Assembly (NCBI GenBank): GCA_937960715.1
Contig: CALGOO010000075.1
Location: 1-30,004 of the forward strand
Reading direction: 5' to 3'
Source of the DNA: an uncultured Candidatus Competibacteraceae bacterium
Lineage (GTDB): Bacteria; Pseudomonadota; Gammaproteobacteria; Competibacterales; Competibacteraceae
DNA: 30,004 nucleotides
The notes under the pieces are model-generated. The model was not told where the DNA came from, made no database searches, and worked only from the letters and a program-made list of their open reading frames with translations. Positions 14,707 to 22,138 of the stretch are shown here, one piece after another. The translations under genes and the position numbers were made by a program. Each line of letters starts with the position of its first letter. Positions within the stretch are counted from its first letter, which is position 1.

Positions 14707-17031
14707 TCAGAACAGCTTGCCCAGCATCAGGTACAGCGAGGCGCTGGTATCATCGGCCGCTCTGTTTTCGGCGAGTCCAGCGCCCAGGTACAGCGGTCCA
14801 AGGGGAGTATCGGCGCCCAGGAACAGGCTGCCGGCCGGGATCAGCGAATCGAAGGCCACGTCATCGAGATCGTTCCAGGCTCCGCCGAGTTCCAGCGAAC
14901 CGCCGGCGTAGAGAGGGATGGTGAACGCCGCCGAGGCGTTATCCAGGCGGTACATATAGACCAGTTCCCCCAAGGCGATGTATTGACCCGATAGTTGGCC
15001 GGATTGATAACCCGACAGATTCAGGAAACCGCCCAGCACGAACAGATTCTGTGGGCCAGGATCGCCGGACAGCGTTCCAGCCAGCCGGATACGCGGGATG
15101 AGGGTGGATTTACCCCAAGTGTAGGGCTTGATGGCATCCAGGCTGAGGGTTTGGATGTCCTGGTCGGCGCCCAGCGCGGTCAGCGCGCTGTTGTAGCGAA
15201 GACTGGCGAAATAGCCAGAGGTCGGGAAGTTGACACTGTCGAGGGTGTCCGCCGCCCAGCGGATCGAGTAGCCGCTGTTGTTGAAATCGCCCTCGGAGCA
15301 CAGGAGGCGAACATCTTGGCTTTGCTCCAAAACTGGCACCTTGCGACAGATCGAGTAGTCTTCGAAAAAGGAATAGGATTGCCCAATGCGTAGATCGTTG
15401 CTGCCGGTTTTGTAATGCAGACCCAACGACAATCGCCCCCAGTGTTTCAGGTTACGGCCCACGTCCACGCCCGCCTGGAATTGACGAACCCGGAAACGGT
15501 TGCTGGCGTTTTGCGCCTGGAAACTGCCCTGAATGTCGAGGTCATACTGTTCGTAGCTCAGGTAGGGATCGACGAAGTACTCCTGAGCCGCGGTGAGCGG
15601 CTGGTAAAAATCGGTCTCCAGGTCGATATTGCCGCCGATCTGGATGAAATTGCGCCATTCCCCGCCCAGGGAATTGAGTTGCTTCATGGTGTAGGCGGCG
15701 CTGACGTTGAACAGGGAATCCCCCTTCAGGTTGGCGCCGAGGAAAAGTCCGAAATTGAGGGTATTGGCGCCGATATCCTGTTGCGAGGCCTCGACGATCA
15801 GCCCGGTCTTGCCGTCTTCCTCGACCAGCGAGTAGTCGACCTGCTGGAAATCGCCCATGCCATAGATGATGTTGAGATTGCGATTGAGTTTTTGCGGCTC
15901 GAGCCGCTCGCCCGGCCTGATGCGCAGTTGTTCTATGATGACCTGATCGGACAGGCGGGTATTGTTCTTGATCCGAACGAAGTCGATGACGGGGTGGAGG
16001 TTGCCGGGCAATTCCGGTCGCGCGGCCAGATAGGCTTGATAGGCGGCCGGCGCCACCGACAGTCGGCTCAGTTCGCCGCGCTTGCCCTGAGCCGCGGCAT
16101 AGCCGACGCCGACCGCCTCCTGGGAACGGTCGAAGTCGACGCTGGAAATGTCCTTCAAATCCGGCGTGATCAGAATGTCCTTGCGCTCCAGGGTCTTGAT
16201 CTGCTCCTGGGCGTTGCGCACGGTCAGGATGGTGGTGAGCTGCTCGGTGATGGACAACACCGAGGTCAACTCGCTGGCGGGCGCCAGCGGCGCGCCCACG
16301 TCCACGGCGATGATGACGTCCGGACGGCAGAGTTGTCGGGCCACATCCACCGGCACATTGTCCGACACGCCGCCGTCCACCAGCAGCTTGCCGTCGAGTT
16401 CGACCGGCGTCAGCGCGCTGGGGATGGACATGCTGGCGCGCATGGCCTTGGCCAGCGAGCCCGATTTCAACACCACCGGCTTGCCGGTGGCCAAATCGGT
16501 CGCCACGGCCCGGTAGGGAATCCTGAGCTGGTCGAAGTCGCGTACCTGGGCGGCTGGCAACGACAGTTCCTGCAACAGCAACAACAAGTTCTGCCCCTGC
16601 AACAGACCTTTGGGCAACCGCACCTGGCCGTCCTTGATGCCAACCCCCTTGTCGGTCAGCAAAACGCGCTGCTCCTGCTTGGTGCGAAACGGCAGATCGG
16701 CGCGCGGCGGCCCGTCGGTGAACGCCGCCGGCCAGTCGATGCGTTGCACGGTCTCGCTCATCTGCTCGGGCGTCATGCCGGAGGCGTACAACCCGCCAAT
16801 AATGGATCCCATGCTGGTGCCAGCGACGCAGTCGACCGGAATGCGCAATTCCTCCAGCATTTTGAGTACGCCGACATGGGCGATGCCGCGCGCACCGCCG
16901 CCGCCCAGCACCAGACCAACGCGGGGACGGCCCGGCGCGTCGGCGGCGAAAACAGTCGGTGGAGCGGTCAGAGCGAGCAGGAAAAGAACGAAAAGCAACC
17001 TGGATGACAGATGCGTTCGGTGGTTGCGCAT
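14707..17031 (-). CDS. Patatin-like phospholipase fused to Omp85-type beta-barrel
   Basis: 774 residues with a Sec signal peptide (cleavage near VFA, residue 29). The patatin domain contains the oxyanion loop GGGGARG (43-49), nucleophile Ser73 in GTSMG, and DGGVSDNVPVD with the dyad Asp. It is followed by a POTRA-like region (about 330-410, with IRPGERLEPQKLNRNL) and a C-terminal surface-antigen/BamA-like barrel ending in aromatic residues. This is the PlpD/FplA-type autotransporter layout, with a lipolytic domain delivered to the outer membrane. The catalytic dyad is intact. It shares a 130-bp divergent upstream region with the Trp-rich peptide gene. Confidence 0.92.
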   Translation of the reverse strand: MRNHRTHLSSRLLFVLFLLALTAPPTVFAADAPGRPRVGLVLGGGGARGIAHVGVLKMLEELRIPVDCVAGTSMGSIIGGLYASGMTPEQMSETVQRIDWPAAFTDGPPRADLPFRTKQEQRVLLTDKGVGIKDGQVRLPKGLLQGQNLLLLLQELSLPAAQVRDFDQLRIPYRAVATDLATGKPVVLKSGSLAKAMRASMSIPSALTPVELDGKLLVDGGVSDNVPVDVARQLCRPDVIIAVDVGAPLAPASELTSVLSITEQLTTILTVRNAQEQIKTLERKDILITPDLKDISSVDFDRSQEAVGVGYAAAQGKRGELSRLSVAPAAYQAYLAARPELPGNLHPVIDFVRIKNNTRLSDQVIIEQLRIRPGERLEPQKLNRNLNIIYGMGDFQQVDYSLVEEDGKTGLIVEASQQDIGANTLNFGLFLGANLKGDSLFNVSAAYTMKQLNSLGGEWRNFIQIGGNIDLETDFYQPLTAAQEYFVDPYLSYEQYDLDIQGSFQAQNASNRFRVRQFQAGVDVGRNLKHWGRLSLGLHYKTGSNDLRIGQSYSFFEDYSICRKVPVLEQSQDVRLLCSEGDFNNSGYSIRWAADTLDSVNFPTSGYFASLRYNSALTALGADQDIQTLSLDAIKPYTWGKSTLIPRIRLAGTLSGDPGPQNLFVLGGFLNLSGYQSGQLSGQYIALGELVYMYRLDNASAAFTIPLYAGGSLELGGAWNDLDDVAFDSLIPAGSLFLGADTPLGPLYLGAGLAENRAADDTSASLYLMLGKLF

Positions 17032-17161
17032 GGAATGGAACCGAGGGTGGTTGTCCGTGGGAACATTCAGTATTCAGCGGTAATTCAGAAAGTTTATGTC
17101 AGGATGTTCGACAAAATGCGAGTGGAAGCCTTTTGAGTAGCCGATACGGTGGGGTGACTTC

Positions 17162-17536
17162 ATGAGCGACAAACAATCCGAATCCTTGCCCGACAACTTG
17201 GCAGTCGCGGCTATCGAAGTGCGCGAGCGGCGGGAGTTCTTGCGGAGCCTGGGCAAATGGTCGAAGGCGGTCATCGGCGGCGCCCTGCTGGGTGGCGCGC
17301 TGGCTCCCGGACAGGAGGCCGAGGCATGGAGCGGCGGTCCGGGCGGCGGCGCTGGCGTTTGGTACAACTCCGGCCGAGGCTGGGGCGGGTGGGTCGAAGG
17401 TCCGTGGAACTGGTATAACCGCCCACGCTGGTACAACCGCCCCTACTGGCGCGACCACGGTTGGTACGACCGGCCCTGGCACAACCGGCCCTGGTACAAC
17501 GGTGGGGGCTGGTATGATGGCTGGTACAACCGATGA
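17162..17536 (+). CDS. Tat-leader, Trp-X-Asn/Asp repeat peptide: candidate RiPP precursor
   Basis: 124 residues. Residues 1-55 form a leader with a twin-arginine motif (RREFLRS), a hydrophobic AVIGGALLGGALA stretch and an AEA cleavage site, which together read as a Tat signal. The remaining 69 residues hold 13 Trp and nine W-X-N/D triads (WYN, WYN, WYN, WRD, WYD, WHN, WYN, WYD, WYN), several followed by Arg-Pro, with a Gly-rich start. Known three-residue-cyclophane peptides (triceptides, including the cyanobacterial GRRM/OscA-type Gly-rich precursors of similar length) carry aromatic-X-Asn-like motifs that radical SAM/SPASM enzymes crosslink. The gene lies seven bases before a SPASM-type protein. 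The modification is inferred; it could instead be an unmodified exported structural peptide. Confidence 0.75.
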   Translation: MSDKQSESLPDNLAVAAIEVRERREFLRSLGKWSKAVIGGALLGGALAPGQEAEAWSGGPGGGAGVWYNSGRGWGGWVEGPWNWYNRPRWYNRPYWRDHGWYDRPWHNRPWYNGGGWYDGWYNR

Positions 17537-17543
17537 CCTTCCC

Positions 17544-18350
17544 ATGAGCGAACTTATCCACGAAGTTTCCGTGGAGCGGGTCGTGGCCCACCACGGTCAA
17601 CGGCTGATCGTTCGCGCCCGCGAGCCGGCGGTGCTGACGACCACCCTGACGGACGAGCAGCTTGAGCGCGTCGTCGGCGCGCGACTGCTGTCCCTGGCCG
17701 CCGATTCCGAGCCGTTGCACGGCTGGGCACCGGGACTGCCGGTGGATTTGATCATGACCGATCCCGACACCGAGTTTCCCCTGTTGTATCGACACGTCGA
17801 ATTGCTCGATCACCATCCGGCGCGGGTGATCGTCCCGGCGCGGCCCGGCTTCGCCAAGGCGGTCAAGGTCGCGATTTCCCTGAATTTCGCGGTATGGCTG
17901 GAGCCGGGCCAGCCCGAACCGGCGCTGGTCGAGGAACTGGTCGAGGTCATGGCGTTCTATCTGCGTCAGCCGACCGTCGCGCAGCCGGTCGAATTCTTTC
18001 ACAGCGCGCTGCTGGGCTTCTATCACGACGAGCCGATGTCCTTGTGGGAGGTGCTGGACACGGATCCTCGGTATTTGCGGGTCGTCGCCGCCGACGGCGC
18101 GGAATCGTTGCCAGGCCGATTGGCGGGCGTCGAGATCCCGGTCGCGACCGATGCCGACCTTGGCGAATGGATCGCGCGGATATTGGCCACGGCGGACGAG
18201 TGCCAAGGCTGCGAATTTCTGGCGAGTTGCGGCGGCTACTTCAAATGGCCGCGCCGCGATTATCCCTGCGCCGGCGTGAAGCGGTTGTTCGGGCTGTTGC
18301 GGGACGCCGCCGCCGAACTGCGCCGCGATCTCGGTTCGATTCCATCCTAG
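17544..18350 (+). CDS. SPASM-domain protein lacking the radical SAM CxxxCxxC motif; candidate RiPP maturase partner
   Basis: 268 residues. The C-terminus has four cysteines spaced C-x2-C-x5-C-x12-C (Cys220, 223, 229, 242; CQGCEFLASCGGYF then YPCAGVKRLF), as in the auxiliary-cluster SPASM domain of peptide-modifying enzymes. Before it, FPLLYRHVELLDHHPARV and QPVEFFHSALLGFYH look like the second half of a radical SAM barrel. There is no CxxxCxxC anywhere, and the only cysteines are these four. The N-terminus is not obviously truncated, because the gene starts just after the Trp-rich peptide stop and continues its transcript. It may be a cluster-bearing recognition or scaffold partner of a radical SAM enzyme encoded elsewhere, or a diverged enzyme. 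Confidence 0.7.
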   Translation: MSELIHEVSVERVVAHHGQRLIVRAREPAVLTTTLTDEQLERVVGARLLSLAADSEPLHGWAPGLPVDLIMTDPDTEFPLLYRHVELLDHHPARVIVPARPGFAKAVKVAISLNFAVWLEPGQPEPALVEELVEVMAFYLRQPTVAQPVEFFHSALLGFYHDEPMSLWEVLDTDPRYLRVVAADGAESLPGRLAGVEIPVATDADLGEWIARILATADECQGCEFLASCGGYFKWPRRDYPCAGVKRLFGLLRDAAAELRRDLGSIPS

Positions 18351-18356
18351 CGCAAG

Positions 18357-18396
18357 CCATTCCCGCCGGCGCTGTTCCCAGCGGGAGTGGTTTTTT
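18357..18396 (+). terminator. Rho-independent terminator of the Trp-peptide/SPASM pair
   Basis: Ten-base arms (18357-18366 and 18381-18390, one G-T pair) flank a 14-base loop and are followed at once by six T residues. It ends the two-gene plus-strand unit, only seven bases after its last stop codon. Confidence 0.85.
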
Positions 18397-18400
18397 GGCG

Positions 18401-18643
18401 CTAGTAGCGATACCGCTGCTGTTGCTGGTTCCGACCGTAGATATTTCCGATCACCGCGCCAGCCGCGCCGCCGATGATCGCGCCCGTCCCGGCGCTGCCG
18501 CCGCTCAACCCGCCGATGGCCGCGCCGCCCAGCGCGCCGATGGCCGCGCCGCTCAACGTGCTCTGCTCGGTGGGGGTCATGTTGGCGCAGCCGACACTGA
18601 GGGCGAGGGCGGGAACCCCGAACAAGTAACCGATCTTTTTCAT
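18401..18643 (-). CDS. Glycine-zipper lipoprotein
   Basis: 80 residues. A short signal ends in the lipobox LSVGC (Cys19), and the mature part is two Gly/Ala-rich zipper helices (GAAIGALGGAAIGGL and GAIIGGAAGAVIG) with a Gln/Arg/Tyr tail. This is the YMGG-like/Rick-17-kDa type of small outer-membrane lipoprotein found widely in proteobacteria, with poorly defined envelope roles. AAGGGG lies upstream of the ATG. It starts 11 bases after the stop of the upstream gene, so it is likely the last gene of the minus-strand operon. Confidence 0.88.
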   Translation of the reverse strand: MKKIGYLFGVPALALSVGCANMTPTEQSTLSGAAIGALGGAAIGGLSGGSAGTGAIIGGAAGAVIGNIYGRNQQQQRYRY

Positions 18644-18654
18644 GGTGTATCCCC

Positions 18655-19125
18655 TTACTTTGCCTTGGCCGCGCCGGATGTTTCAGTCCTGGTCCCAGGC
18701 GCGACCAGCTCGAACCAGATCACTTCGAATACCGCGCGCTTCTGCTGGTCGGGATTGGCCTGGTAATAAGCGTTCACCTTTTCCGCGAGCCGCGGCACGG
18801 TCATGCCGTCCAAGGCCTTGACCAGCCTGGGAACGGTGGTGCGGTGCTTGGGTTTGGGGCCGGTCAACTGGTATTCGACCATCGCCATGTTCAGGATGCC
18901 GAGTATATAGGCTCGTCGCTCGGTATCGGTGGCTTTGGACCAGTGTTCGCCAGTGGCGAACAGCCATTCCTGTTGGGCCGGCGCGGCGGATTGGGCCGGT
19001 TGGGATTCGACGGGCTTGGCGGCGGGCGGCGCGGTTTCGGCGGTCTGGGCCGTGGGCCAGCCGGCCAGGCCGGCGACCAGACCCAGCGCGAACGGCGCTG
19101 TGGTGAAACGACGTTTTGTCGGCAT
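18655..19125 (-). CDS. Uncharacterised exported protein
   Basis: 156 residues with a strong Shine-Dalgarno (AGGAGG, 6-base spacing). The N-terminus is a signal peptide (APFALGLVAGLAG), followed by an Ala/Pro/Gln spacer. The folded part of about 85 residues is mostly helical, with GEHWSKATDTERRAYILGI and NAYYQANPDQQKRAVFEVI. The pattern of Gly-x-x-Trp followed by an Ala-Tyr-x-x-Gly-Ile helix recalls small periplasmic helical proteins, but I do not recognise a named family. It lacks cysteines. It is probably co-transcribed with the Gly-zipper lipoprotein downstream. Confidence 0.75.
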   Translation of the reverse strand: MPTKRRFTTAPFALGLVAGLAGWPTAQTAETAPPAAKPVESQPAQSAAPAQQEWLFATGEHWSKATDTERRAYILGILNMAMVEYQLTGPKPKHRTTVPRLVKALDGMTVPRLAEKVNAYYQANPDQQKRAVFEVIWFELVAPGTRTETSGAAKAK

Positions 19126-19172
19126 GGAAATCCTCCTTGGGAAGGTGGGATGGGTTCGAAAAGGAAGTCCTG

Positions 19173-19775
19173 CTACGGGCTGACCTGGGCCGCCTTGCGT
19201 TCCTGCCAGCGATTATAAATCCAGACTCCGACGAAATAGACGATGACCACGCCCAGACCCAGCCACGCCAGCAGGGGCGCGAGGTTGGAAAAGGCTACGT
19301 TGACGACTCCACCCATCAAGACGAATACGGCGACCACGCACAACCGCCAGTCGTAGTAAATGCCGGCCAGGAAGGCGCTCAGGGCGATGGTGTAGGTCAT
19401 CATGAAGCTGCCCTGCCGGTCGTCGATCAAATCGATGATGTTGTTATGACCGGCGGAGACCATGTAGAGCAGAAACGCCAGCGCCAGCACCGCGCCCCAG
19501 TGCAGAACCTGGCGCGCGATCAGCAGGAGGCGGGATTTCAGGGTCGGCTCGACGTTGTTCCACTGGGTCACGATGCAGATCAGGCCAAAGATCGGAACCA
19601 GCCAATGCCAGTACCAGCGACTGGTATCCAGGTCGTAGGTGGTGTAGACGGCGCCGATCCAGGCCAGGACGATCATCAAGTAGAAGCCGATGTCCTTCGG
19701 GCGGAGCAGTCGTCGCCACAGACTGAGCCGGGCGGCGGCTGGTTCGGAGGTTGGAACCAGTTCAAGTTCGGGCAT
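19173..19775 (-). CDS. Uncharacterised multi-pass membrane protein
   Basis: 200 residues with about six predicted membrane helices (for example IGFYLMIVLAWIGAVY, WGAVLALAFLLYMVS, FVLMGGVVNVAF, LGLGVVIVYFVGVW). A charged cytoplasmic N-terminus and a Lys/Arg C-terminal tail (YNRWQERKAA) suggest both ends are inside. HNNIIDLIDDRQGSF sits between helices. I recognise no family. It starts 21 bases after the hydrolase stop, so it is probably in the same operon. Confidence 0.75.
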   Translation of the reverse strand: MPELELVPTSEPAAARLSLWRRLLRPKDIGFYLMIVLAWIGAVYTTYDLDTSRWYWHWLVPIFGLICIVTQWNNVEPTLKSRLLLIARQVLHWGAVLALAFLLYMVSAGHNNIIDLIDDRQGSFMMTYTIALSAFLAGIYYDWRLCVVAVFVLMGGVVNVAFSNLAPLLAWLGLGVVIVYFVGVWIYNRWQERKAAQVSP

Positions 19776-19796
19776 GAGAGTTTCCTGGCGTGGGAT

Positions 19797-20624
19797 TCAA
19801 GTCGACGGTTGGACAATGTACCTATTAGAGCATACCCCATCGATAAAACGCGCGGCGGCGTCCAGCACCGGTTCCCGCGCCTGGTGGTGGGGAACATGGC
19901 CACAGGCGGGCAGCCACAGGATTTCGGTGGGGCCGGAGACGCCGACGGCGATGGCGTCCACCTGGGCGCGGGTGGCGTATTCGTCGTCGGCGCCCTGGAT
20001 GATCAGGGTCGGACAAACGATGCGGGGCAACTGCGCTTCGACGTTCCAATGGCGGCGCGTGGGTCGCAGCCAGGTGTCGCACCAGCCCCGAAACAGGATT
20101 TCGGTGTTCGCGCCGTGATAGCGTCGCAACCCGTCCCGCACCGGGCCCTGCTCGTAGGCGGCGACAGCCTGGCGGATACCGTCCAGACAGACGTTTTCGA
20201 TGAACACATGCGCCGCCTCGCCGATCACGGCACGAACCCGTTTCGGATGAGCGGCGGCGAACAACAGGGCGATGGAAGCGCCGTCGCTGTGGCCGAACAG
20301 AATCGGCGGCTCGACGATGCCGCAAGTCGCCAACACCTCGGGCAGGCTGTCGCGCGCCTCCCGTTCCAGATAGCCGTCGGGGCGCGGCCCGGTCAACGGT
20401 TCGGCTTGGCCGTGGCCCCAGCGTTCGTACACCAACCCCGGTAGGCCGGTTCGGGCGCACAGTTCCGCCGGAAAGTGGCGCCACTGCCCGATGCTGCCCA
20501 GACCCTCGTGCAGAAAAACCAGGCTGGGACCGGCGACGGCGTGGGGGGGAGACAGCCGTTCGGCGTGCAGGCGGTGGCCAGCGGCGTGAAGATCAAAACG
20601 GTGGCGATGGACGGGCACGGTCAT
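19797..20624 (-). CDS. Alpha/beta hydrolase
   Basis: About 275 residues from ATG 20624; the longer frame to 20984 lies inside the upstream Lon-domain gene and is rejected. The fold is clear: the oxyanion strand LVFLHEGLGSIGQWRHFP, nucleophile Ser in GHSDG, Asp region in IIQGADDEYAT, and His in CGHVPHHQ. It resembles small-molecule hydrolases of the menaquinone-MhpC type; the substrate is unknown. It starts eight bases after the stop of the Lon-domain gene, indicating an operon. Confidence 0.88.
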   Translation of the reverse strand: MTVPVHRHRFDLHAAGHRLHAERLSPPHAVAGPSLVFLHEGLGSIGQWRHFPAELCARTGLPGLVYERWGHGQAEPLTGPRPDGYLEREARDSLPEVLATCGIVEPPILFGHSDGASIALLFAAAHPKRVRAVIGEAAHVFIENVCLDGIRQAVAAYEQGPVRDGLRRYHGANTEILFRGWCDTWLRPTRRHWNVEAQLPRIVCPTLIIQGADDEYATRAQVDAIAVGVSGPTEILWLPACGHVPHHQAREPVLDAAARFIDGVCSNRYIVQPST

Positions 20625-20632
20625 GGGGATTC

Positions 20633-21247
20633 TCAGGCGATGCGTTGTTCCTGAAACAGGGCGAGCAGGATATCCAACCGCTCCCAGGGCGTGGTCATTT
20701 CCAGCAGCGCCTGGCGAACGTGCAGGGGCAGGGGCAGGATTTCCGCCAGCCGGTTGCCGATCCACGCGGCGTTCTCCCAGTCCGGGGCGAAAAACCGGGC
20801 GTGACGGCGCGGCTCCCCGTTTTCCATTGCTTCCAGCAGGTCGCGCAAGACGCGCGCCAGCGGCTCGTGGCTGGGTAGGGGCGGCTGCGCTGGATCGTCC
20901 GGCAACCAGAACACCTGACCCAACAACAGACGGTCGGGTTGAATCCGGTGATCGATCACCCGCAGGCGTTGCACTCCCAGGCAAGTGATGCCGAGCAACC
21001 CATCGTCGGTCTGGTCGAAGTCCACGATCCGGGCCAGGGTGCCGACCGGGTGGATGCTGACCGGTTGGTCGCCCGCCTCGTTGCCTTGGTGAATGGTGAC
21101 CACGCCGAAACCGCTGTCGGTCCGCATGCAGCGACTGACCATGTCCAGATAGCGGGTTTCGAAAATCCGCAGGGGGAGAATCCCGCCGGGGAACAGCACG
21201 GTCTTGAGCGGGAACAGCGGCAGTTCCTGAAGGGCGGTCGCGGTCAT
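20633..21247 (-). CDS. Lon substrate-binding (N-terminal) domain protein
   Basis: 204 residues from ATG 21247, which has GAGGTGA five bases upstream. The opening LPLFPLKTVLFPGGILPLRIFE is diagnostic of the Lon protease N-terminal (LAN/PUA-like) domain, and TLARIVDFDQ fits the next strands. There is no AAA or protease domain, so this is the stand-alone form common in proteobacteria. Its role is unknown; peptide or substrate binding is inferred from Lon. It starts four bases after the ubiX stop. Confidence 0.9.
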   Translation of the reverse strand: MTATALQELPLFPLKTVLFPGGILPLRIFETRYLDMVSRCMRTDSGFGVVTIHQGNEAGDQPVSIHPVGTLARIVDFDQTDDGLLGITCLGVQRLRVIDHRIQPDRLLLGQVFWLPDDPAQPPLPSHEPLARVLRDLLEAMENGEPRRHARFFAPDWENAAWIGNRLAEILPLPLHVRQALLEMTTPWERLDILLALFQEQRIA

Positions 21248-21251
21248 GGAT

Positions 21252-21875
21252 TCACCTCGGTTCCGGTTCCTGGCCCCAGCGCGGCAGCAACGCATGGGAA
21301 ATTTCCAACTGGTCGAGAATTCGGGCGACGATGAAATCCACCAGTTCCGCGACCGTGGCGGGCCGGTAATAAAAACCCGGGCTGGCCGGCAAGATCACCG
21401 CGCCAGCACGGGCCAGTCTGAGCATATTTTCCAGATGAATCACCGAGAGCGGTGTTTCCCGCACGGCCAGAATCAGCTTGCGCCTTTCCTTGAGCGTCAC
21501 GTCGGCGGCCCGCTCAAGCAGGTTGTCACTGTTGCCGTTGGCGATGGCGGCCAGCGCTCCGGTGGTGCAGGGGCAGACCACCATCGCCCGCGCCAGGGCC
21601 GAGCCACTGGCGGGCGGCGCGGTCCATTCGTCCTGGCCGTAAACCCGCAATTGCTCCGGGTCACAGCGATAATGGTCGGTCAGGGTCCGCTGGATATCAC
21701 GCGGCCGGCCTGGCAATCGCAGCTCGGTCTCCATGTGGACGACGATCCTGGCGGCCTTCGACAGCAGCAGTTGCACCGGCTGGCCCGCTTCCAGCAGGCA
21801 TTGCAACAGCCGCAGACCGTAGTCGGCCCCGGACGCGCCGGTCATGCCGAGGATGATGGAGCGGACAGTAGTCAT
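21252..21875 (-). CDS. ubiX: Flavin prenyltransferase UbiX
   Basis: 207 residues from ATG 21875; an upstream in-frame extension to 22079 has no family similarity. UbiX joins dimethylallyl phosphate to FMN to make the prenyl-FMN cofactor of UbiD decarboxylases in ubiquinone synthesis. Conserved features: IILGMTGASGADYGLRLL, the CPCTTGALAAIANGNSDNLL region, RRKLILAVRETPLSVIHLENM, and PASPGFYYRP. The protein is complete. It is the first gene of the probable six-gene minus-strand unit ending at 18401. No ubiD lies in the window. Confidence 0.95.
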   Translation of the reverse strand: MTTVRSIILGMTGASGADYGLRLLQCLLEAGQPVQLLLSKAARIVVHMETELRLPGRPRDIQRTLTDHYRCDPEQLRVYGQDEWTAPPASGSALARAMVVCPCTTGALAAIANGNSDNLLERAADVTLKERRKLILAVRETPLSVIHLENMLRLARAGAVILPASPGFYYRPATVAELVDFIVARILDQLEISHALLPRWGQEPEPR

Positions 21876-22077
21876 GGCGTTGGGCCGGCACGGTGAAAGC
21901 GCGCGATCCACCGGTCGAGGCTGGGGAGCATGAGGATTTGTGGGCGATGCGGCGGTTGCGCCAGACAGGTCGCTCGCGCCGGCGCGATGCGCCCATGGCC
22001 TGTTTTCATAACATACCACGAACGACGCCGGGTAGCTGTCAGTGACGACGTCGATTGAGAATGTTGCGCTGGGAAAC

Positions 22078-22101
22078 AAAAAGGGCCGCGAATCGCGGCC
22101 C
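22078..22101 (-). terminator. Rho-independent terminator of the PASTA/beta-propeller gene
   Basis: On the minus strand, a perfect 8-bp stem (22094-22101 with 22083-22090, 3-nt loop) is followed by five T residues (22078-22082). It lies 38 bases past the stop codon and separates this gene from ubiX downstream on the same strand. Confidence 0.9.
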
Positions 22102-22138
22102 GAAATTAGCTGTCCTTTCGATGCCTGCGGAGAGCAGG

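Noticed and set aside
13618..14994. A 458-codon plus-strand frame across the UPF0104/rluE junction
   Set aside because: It overlaps the real genes out of frame and antisense; no start context and no recognisable domain.
15415..17007. A 530-codon open frame opposite the patatin gene
   Set aside because: It is the antisense of a well-supported patatin-Omp85 gene; composition is Gln/Gly/His-rich with no family motif, as expected from GC-rich shadow frames.
17032..17161. Promoters for the divergent patatin and Trp-rich peptide genes
   Set aside because: Several AT-rich hexamers exist but none with a convincing -35/-10 pair on either strand.
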